From Alisma plantago-aquatica (lineage: Eukaryota; Streptophyta; Magnoliopsida; Alismatales; Alismataceae): a stretch of DNA of 64,000 nucleotides. The notes under the pieces are model-generated. The model was not told the origin of the DNA. It did not search any database and saw nothing but the letters and a program-made list of their open reading frames with translations. Below, piece by piece: positions 57,865 to 64,000 of the stretch. The DNA lies in assembly GCA_963693085.1 (NCBI GenBank), contig OY856410.1, positions 563,307,906 to 563,371,905 on the forward strand, given 5' to 3'. How positions within the stretch are numbered: position 1 is the first letter of the stretch; every line of letters starts with the position of its first letter. The translations under genes and the position numbers were made by a program.

Positions 57865-58400
57865 ATAACCCTATCGTAAATTCCCATTTTTTTTGAAGTC
57901 CTTGACATCCAAGTATCGCATCGTCTTGAACCCTTTGGTTTGTAGTACCCAGTCAAACTCTAACTGGTATGTTTGATCTCTTGGTATGAATGTTGGCCTC
58001 TACTATTTGAGGGACTTCTGTTCTTCCTCATCGACCTCTTCAAGGGATACTTCTTTTTCTTGCCCCTTTGACTTCTCCACATCTGTTAAATTTCTCTTCT
58101 TGCTACTCTTTGCATTCTTGGTTTTAGATTTGCATATCTATAGCTTCTTTAACTCAGCTTCAGGAGGTTGGTACTCAGAAGTATCTATTCGTGACATTTC
58201 CTGAGACTCCTCAGACTCCTCTGGAATCTTGTGGGCCAAGATGTACTTGTACTTCTTCTTCATTAGCTCCAACTAAAGCTTCTTCGTTGGTGAGAGGTTT
58301 GGGTTATCCTTAAATGCCTTAGTTATCTTCTCTAAGTTCTCCTATGCACCCTTCAATGAAGTTGCTTTCTTCATCAAAGTGTCCTTAGTCAAAGTCGACA
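57865..58400 (-). pseudogene. N-terminal part of the decayed long frame of E5 (split by E4)
   Basis: Minus-strand reading from about 58400 gives MSTLTKDTLMKKATSLKGA, a charged region with ILAHKIPEESEESQEMSR and KSKTKNAKSSKKRNL, then FDWVLQTKGFKTMRYLDV near 57950-57900. The frame meets E4 at 57864 and continues at 50940 with VINFLEGANL, since the duplicated ATAAC accounts for the overlap. Stops and a frameshift near 57890 are present. It belongs with 46640-50940; product unknown. Confidence 0.45.
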
Positions 58401-59689
58401 TTCTGAAAGTTTCAACATTAAGAGTGTTGTTAGCAAGATTGTATTTTATATTTTATTTATTATGTCTTTAGCACTTAATTCATTTTTTTAATTGTTTGTT
58501 TTTGAAATGCATGAGATGCCAAAACTGCAACATATATTTAAAGTAGTACCACAGTTGAGGAGGGTGTTGCGACCATGGTAGATGATTATCAAAGGGAAAG
58601 GAGTGCCACAACTATGGCAAAGAAACACAACGACCGTGGTGGGTGCCGCGATCACGACAGATGTTAGATTTGATCACGAGATGTTCATACACACGAGGTC
58701 GCGATCGCGGATGAAACTACACTTGGTGTCACGACCACAGTTAGGGAGGTACCTACTTGACCGCGACTGCGGTGAGTCGCGGTGGGTATTCCAGCCCTAA
58801 CCCCGATCGACCAACGATGATACTGCCAGAAGCGTGCAAGAAAAACACCACATAAAGTTTCAATCATAGGTTGAAAAGACCAAAGAAGTCGTTAACAAGG
58901 GGAAAGCATCGGTGAAACTCTGACAAAGGGGTGAAGATGAACATGGCAATTTTGGCAGTTATCGTGCCATAGAGAAAGCAAAACCTAGGGTTGTATACTC
59001 AAGAGAGGTGATGAAACACAAAAGGCAAGAAATCGAAGAGGTGATAAAAAGGAACTCGCAAGTGGTACCTTGACGTAGTTAGGGATTCGAAACAGTAGCA
59101 AGGAACCAGCGACATAGGTGGTGCTATTGTGGAAAGAGTATGACGTCAGTGGAGGCGGGTTCACAACGAACGTTCTTCACTGTTTGATCATCATTTCGAT
59201 GACTTGCGTCTTGTAATTCTTCAGTTAATCTTCTTCTAATGTTCGGGAGTTCGGAGAGCAAGGAGAGAAAGAAAAACCCTATTGTCAAAAGGGTTTTGCT
59301 TATACACTCAAGAGTAGCCGTGACTGCGGTTGGGTAGACCACCTCGACTAAGGTTAATTTGGCTTTTGACCTTGCCGCGACTGCGTTCCCAAGGCATGTA
59401 AAGCTAGTGCCTCGACTATAACAGATGCCGCGACTGCAGTGCACACAAAACTAAGTTGATAGAATCGATTAAAACACTTAATCTTGCATTAAAACTTTTG
59501 TAAAAATAAAGTAATTTACATACTACAATTATACTTTTCTAGATGTGAAAACCCAAAATACTTAGAAGGGGAGAGGTACATAGCTCATAGACTAAAATAG
59601 AGATAAAGAAAAACAAGAATTGTAAAAGAAAACAACAAAACTTGGGTTGCCTCCCTAGAGGCGCTAGTTTAAAGTCTTTTAGCTTGACT
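58401..59689 (-). other. E5 noncoding stretch with CCGCGACTGCGG-like words
   Basis: Between integrase and the long frame. Words such as GTCGCGATCGCGG (58698), GACCGCGACTGCGGTGAG (58760), GTGACTGCGGTTGG (59320) and CCGCGACTGCAGTG (59430) recur. Related words (GACCGCGACCATG, TCGGTCACGATG, GATCACGG) occur in the E5 LTR at 45110-45330. No supported gene. Confidence 0.6.
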
Positions 59690-60930
59690 CTCTCTCATTT
59701 TGGCTTTATCTTCTTTCGGCTGATGCTGACATTTTCTCATTCGTTCCATCTTCTAGAGGACTGGGTTCTCCCAAACTCAGCTCGGTCCTTCTCACAAAAT
59801 CTTCATCTTCATAGTATCTTTTTATTCTCCGCCCATTCACCTTGAAAGTGCCTGTTTTGTCTCCAATTATTTCCATTATCCTTGATGGGTATATTTTTAC
59901 GATTGAAAAGGGGCTGCACCATCTTGTTCTCAACTTTCTGGGGAACAACCTCATTCTTGAATTGAATAAAAGAACTTTGTCTCCTTCATGAACATCCTTT
60001 CTCTTCAGGCGGGAGTCATGTCATACCTTAGTTCTTTGCTTATAGATCCTCGCATTCTCACAAGCATGCAGTCTCAACTCTTCGAGTTCCTAAAGTTGGA
60101 GAAATCTTTTCTGCCCAGCTTTATCAAGATCCATGTTCAGAAATTTGATAGCCCATAGGGCCTTGTGATCTGATTCGATAGGCAGATGACAAGACTTCCC
60201 ATAAATCAACATGTAGTTTTTCGTGCCTATAGGTGTCTTATACGTTGTGCGGTAAGCTCATAATGCATTGTCGAGTTTCATATACCAATCCCTCCTTATA
60301 CGACTTACAGTCTTCTCTAGGATCTCTTTGATATTCCTATTAGACACCTTGACCTTCCCTGATGTTTGGGGATGATATGGCATTGCAACCTTGTGTTTCA
60401 CCCCATACTTCCTCAATAGAGCTTCGAACTACTTTTCCCTAAAGTGGGACCCTCTGTTTCTTATAGCAGTGTGTGGTACTCTGAACCATAGAAAAATAAT
60501 TTTCTCTAATATCTTGATTAATGTCTTGGAGTCACAGGTTTGGGTGGCAACAACCTCTACCCATTTCGAGATGTATTCGATAGCAACAAGTACATACTGG
60601 TTCCCTTTTGATTATGGAAAAGGTCTCATATAATCAACCCCCCATACATCAAAGATTTCAACTTCCACCCAATCGACCATCGACATCTCATTCCTTCGAC
60701 TGATGTTTCCTGTAAGTTGACACTCCTTGCAGGTCTTGACAAAGGACGCATCATCTTAAAAAGAGTGGGATAATAAAATCTTGACTATAAGACTTTTGCA
60801 GATGTCCCCCCGTGGTAGCCCTCATAAGGTGAGGAGTGGCATTATTTTAGGATTAGGGGAACTTCTTCTTCCGATATGCATCGGCGATATAAGTTGTCAA
60901 AGCATCTGTTGAACAACAATGGATCATCCC
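59690..60930 (-). pseudogene. E5 integrase pseudogene
   Basis: The minus-strand frame gives the zinc-finger end KTCKECQLTGNISRRNEM (about 60740-60690), the first catalytic region WGVDYMRPFPSKGNQY (about 60640-60595), then AIRNRGSHF near 60455, where the family has SDGGSHF, so the second Asp is lost. [14 protein letters not shown] near 60345 has Lys in place of the catalytic Glu of the QAEVSN motif. The C-terminal part has FPRKLRTRWCSPFSIVK and GTFKVNGRRIKRYYEDE (59954-59706). A few stops add to this. The enzyme cannot be active. Confidence 0.85.
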
Positions 60931-62900
60931 AATAGTAGTTTTTTAGCTCAGAGAATAATTTCTTCTTCTGATTATAAGTGATCTCTGATGGAAGTTGGAC
61001 ATAGTCTAGATAATTTTAAATGTCAACAAACCAAGGCATGCTCTGCTCTTTCAACTAGGCCATCAAAAGAGCTTCATCATCATAGTTGTCGTTTACTGGC
61101 AATTTATTTCCTTCATCAAAAACTATCCTTGACATGTGGTATGCAACCACATTTTCTTTTTCTTTTTTATCAATGATCTCATGGTCAAACTCTTTAGTAA
61201 TAGGGCCCATCACAGAAGTCTTAGCTTTGTGTCCTTCTTCTGCATGAGATATTTTATAACTTTGTGATCAGTGTATACTTTTACTTTCGATCCTACCAAA
61301 TATGATCTGAACTTATCAAAAGCAAATATGATATCTAGCATTTCTTTTTCAGTGGTGGTGTAATTCACTTGGGCCTCATCAAATGTTTGACTTGTATAGA
61401 AAATCACATGGTGTCTCTTATCCTTCTTCTGTCCAAGGACTACACTAATGGAGGAATCATTGACATCACACATAATTTCAAAAGGTAGCTCCCAATCTGG
61501 TGCTTGTAGAATCATTGTTGTTGTTAATGCCCTTTTAAGGGTTTGGAAGGCGTCTAAGCATTCACTAGTAAACTCGAATTCAACATCTTTAATCAGGAGA
61601 TTTGAAAGGGGTTTAGTGATCTTTGAGAAGTCTTTTATAAACCGTCTATAATATCCTGCATGCCCTAAGAAACTCCTTACTCCTATAATAGATTTGGGCG
61701 GAAAAAGCATGGATATGGCTTTGATCTTGCTTAGGTCCACTTTGATTCCTTTCTTGGAAACTTTATGCCCTAAGACGATACCGTCTTGGACCAGAAAATG
61801 GCATTTTTCCCAGTTCAGGACAAGGTGTTTTTCCTCATAGCATTGTAGTACCAAAGATAGATTCCTTAGACATACCTCAAAATATGTTCCATAGACAGAT
61901 AAGTCATCCATAAAGACCTCCACTATATATTCTAGGAAGTTCGAAAACATAGATATCATGCAACATTGAAAAGTTGATGGTACATTGCACAACCCAAATG
62001 ACATTCTTCTGAAAGCGTACATGCCATATATGTAGGTGAAGGTTGTCTTTTACTGATCATCAAGATGAACTAGTACTTGATAGAATCCCCAATACCATTC
62101 AAAAAATAGAAGTAATCATGGTGAACTAATCTTTCTAGAACTTAATCGATAAATGGCAGAGGGAAATGATCCTTTTTGGTAGCAACATTAAGCTTGCGAT
62201 AGTCAATGCACATATACCAATGTGTTACCATCCTTGTTGCTACTTCATCTCCATCCTCTCCTCTTATCACTATCATTCCACCTTTTCTAGGCACCACATG
62301 GATAGGGCTTACCTAGGTACTATCACTTATTGGGTAAATGATCACGACATCCTACAGCTTAATAACTTCCTTCTTTACGACTTTCTTTAGCATGTGGTTC
62401 AACTTCCTTTGCGGTTGAGCTAAAGGTTTAGCTATTTCTTTGAGATGTATTCTGTGATGCACAAGGTAGGGTTGAGGCCTCTGATGTCTTCTACTGAATA
62501 CCCTATAGTCTTTCTATGCAATCTGAGCTCCTTTAGCAACCTTTCTAGTTAACCATCTATCAAGTTGGCATTAACAATCTCAAGATTCCTCTATTCTTTG
62601 TCTAGGGATTCATATTTTAGCCCCTCCAAAAGTGGTTTTAATTCTGACTTTGGTTTTTATGCTCTCTTTTCTTCAGGTGTTTGCTCAAGTGAGGTGTACT
62701 TTGCGGTCTCGACTGTCTCTTCATCATCACTGAATTCTTCTTTAGGTTGATTCAGGTAATCCAAGATCTATATGACCTCTGGGTATTCCACTATAGGGTC
62801 TTGACTATTCAAGGCTCGCATAAGAGGATCAACAATTTCCTTGTCCTCTTGCACCTCTTTATAGTATTGATTATAGCTATCCATAAAGTAAACTAACTCA
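60931..62900 (-). pseudogene. E5 reverse transcriptase and RNase H
   Basis: The 270-codon open frame 62022-61210 holds the RT palm (RMSFGLCNVPSTFQ and catalytic FMDDLSVYG), LGHKVSKKGIKVD, the HAGYYRRFIKDFSKI connection and RNase H with VNYTTTEKEML, FRSYLVGSKVKVYTDHKVIK. Upstream, with stops, CIDYRKLNVATKKDHFPLPF can be read near 62210-62150. Downstream, NVVAYHMSRI (about 61150) closes RNase H. The conserved first Asp of RNase H appears as MCDVNDSSISVVLGQ. The order matches Athila-type pol. Confidence 0.85.
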
Positions 62901-63090
62901 AACAGAGACAATCCTCTCATAGAATCTTGTACTCAGAAGTTGATGTGATCATCCCCTACACGTAAGGTAATGATTCCTTCTACTACTCTATTAGAGATCT
63001 TCCATTTGTGAGGAAAGGTCTCCCAAATGCCATCAGATACTTAGAGTCCTCAATTGTGTCGATCACTACTATGTCGTATGGTATGAAGAA

Positions 63091-64000
63091 TCACCTGATC
63101 CGTTTCTGAACATCATCTACTATTCCCACATGTCTTGTAAAGGTGTGATCAACTAATTTGATTCTCATGCCCCTCTTCACCATGTCCACCAACCCTAGCC
63201 TTTGATCTAGAGTCAAGGACATAAGACTAATACTTTCTCCCAAATCGACTAATCCCTTCCTTTCCACATTGTCTCCAACACAGAAGGGTATGTTGAATGC
63301 CCCTGGGTCCCTCTTCTTGGTTGGTAACTCAGCTTGAACAACGATGCTTGACATTTTTACCAATTGCACAATCTCAACATGGTCTTCTCCCTTTCTCTTT
63401 GTTATTAGGTCCTTAAAGAATTTTGCATATGTTGGCATCTTTTCAATTGCATCGAGAAATGGGACATCCAAGTGTAGCTTCTTTACCGCTTCCATAAACT
63501 TCTCGTACCTCTTCTTTAAATGTGCTTTGATGAGTTTGTAGGGAAAGGGAACTCTTGGGGAATAAGGATTTCTCTTCAAAAGAGATTCTCCTATAGGATC
63601 TGAGTTCTTAACCTCTTCATCCTTCTTCATTTCACCATTTCCTTCTTCTCGGCCGTCTATAGCTGATCCTTGTCCCTTGGACTCTTCTGTTGCAATCTCT
63701 TTTTTAGATTTTTTCTCACCACAGATGCCTCCTTCTTTAGTGTTGTTAGTGTTAGGATCTTCCAACATCCTCCCTGATCGGAGAGTGGCCATCTTTGCAG
63801 TCTCTGTATTTGATGGGATCTTTTTTGAATGATTTTTCATAAGTTCAGCTAGTTGTGCAAGCTGTTGATCAATGTGCCTTTGATGGGTTTGCATGTCTGC
63901 CATATGAGTTTGCATTGTAGTTAACACTCATGTATTGGTGATAGCACTTTGAGCAAGTTGGTCATTTACTGAAGCTTGCCTTTTTGCAAAGTCGAACAAT
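63091..64000 (-). pseudogene. E5 gag C-terminus and aspartic protease, partial at the window edge
   Basis: The open frame 63927-63091 (278 codons; it may extend past the edge) contains a helical start (HQRHIDQQLAQLAELMKNHS), a charged linker, VPFPYKLIKAHLKKRYEKF, LDAIEKMPTYAKFFKDLI and the protease entry KKRDPGAFNIPFCVG. The active site region reads DLGESISLMSL where Athila-type proteases have DLGASINLMP, so Ala is replaced by Glu after the catalytic Asp-Leu-Gly. Similarity continues past 63091 with stops. The N-terminal gag lies outside the window. Confidence 0.8.

Larger units (their letters stand above)
43463..64000 (-). mobile_element. E5: large minus-strand Athila-like retrotransposon, hosting E4 and cut by the right edge
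   Basis: From the right: gag C-terminus and protease (64000-63091), RT and RNase H (about 62900-60930), integrase (60930-59690), a noncoding stretch with repeated CCGCGAC words, a decayed long frame ending in a Ulp1-like domain (58400-57865 and 50940-46640, split by E4), a polypurine tract (45466-45478) and a 2.0 kb 3' LTR (45465-43463). Protease, RT and integrase signatures are those of the Athila lineage. The insertion broke E3. Its 5' LTR and PBS lie outside the window, so its target duplication cannot be checked. Confidence 0.75.

Overview
This window looks like repeat-rich DNA from a flowering plant with a large, retrotransposon-laden genome. I infer this from chromodomain Ty3/gypsy elements primed by initiator tRNA-Met, Athila-type elements, and a CACTA (En/Spm) DNA transposon whose genes contain plant-type introns. 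I see no convincing cellular gene, rRNA, tRNA or CRISPR array. Species cannot be fixed from the sequence. Element names E1 to E5 are local labels.

Left half (1-30125) is a three-level nest. E1, a decayed plus-strand Tekay/Del-like chromovirus (LTR relic to about 2610, PBS 2620, gag and protease to 4480, then RT, RNase H and integrase at 27690-30125), is split by E2. E2 is a minus-strand relative with both LTRs of about 4.1 kb (4481-8594, and 13413-16926 plus 27051-27689) around a complete but stop-riddled gag-pol. E2's right LTR is itself split by a 10.1 kb CACTA transposon (16927-27047) with perfect 14-bp terminal inverted repeats, a TTA target duplication, GCGTCGGTT subterminal repeats, an uninterrupted 1082-codon TNPD-type transposase and a second multi-exon gene ending in an Ulp1-like cysteine protease domain. 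Just upstream of the transposase, a 449-bp unit is repeated three times and each copy holds a 188-bp near-perfect palindrome. This is the most striking unexplained structure in the window.

Middle (30126-39350) has no gene I can support. It is AT-rich and holds an LTR-like stretch (about 32860-34990) and small duplications.

Right half (39355-64000) is a second nest. E3, a plus-strand chromovirus relic (40250-43462), is broken by the 3' LTR of E5, a minus-strand Athila-like element that runs off the right edge. E5 holds gag C-terminus and protease, RT and RNase H, integrase, and then, between integrase and LTR, a decayed long reading frame whose C-terminus resembles a Ulp1/C48 peptidase. Inside that frame sits E4 (50941-57864), a smaller minus-strand Athila-like element with gag-protease only, a perfect ATAAC target duplication and arrays of a short palindromic motif.

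The order of events read from the nesting is E1, then E2, then CACTA on the left, and E3, then E5, then E4 on the right. Only the CACTA element looks potentially recent; the retroelement genes carry many stops and lost catalytic residues.
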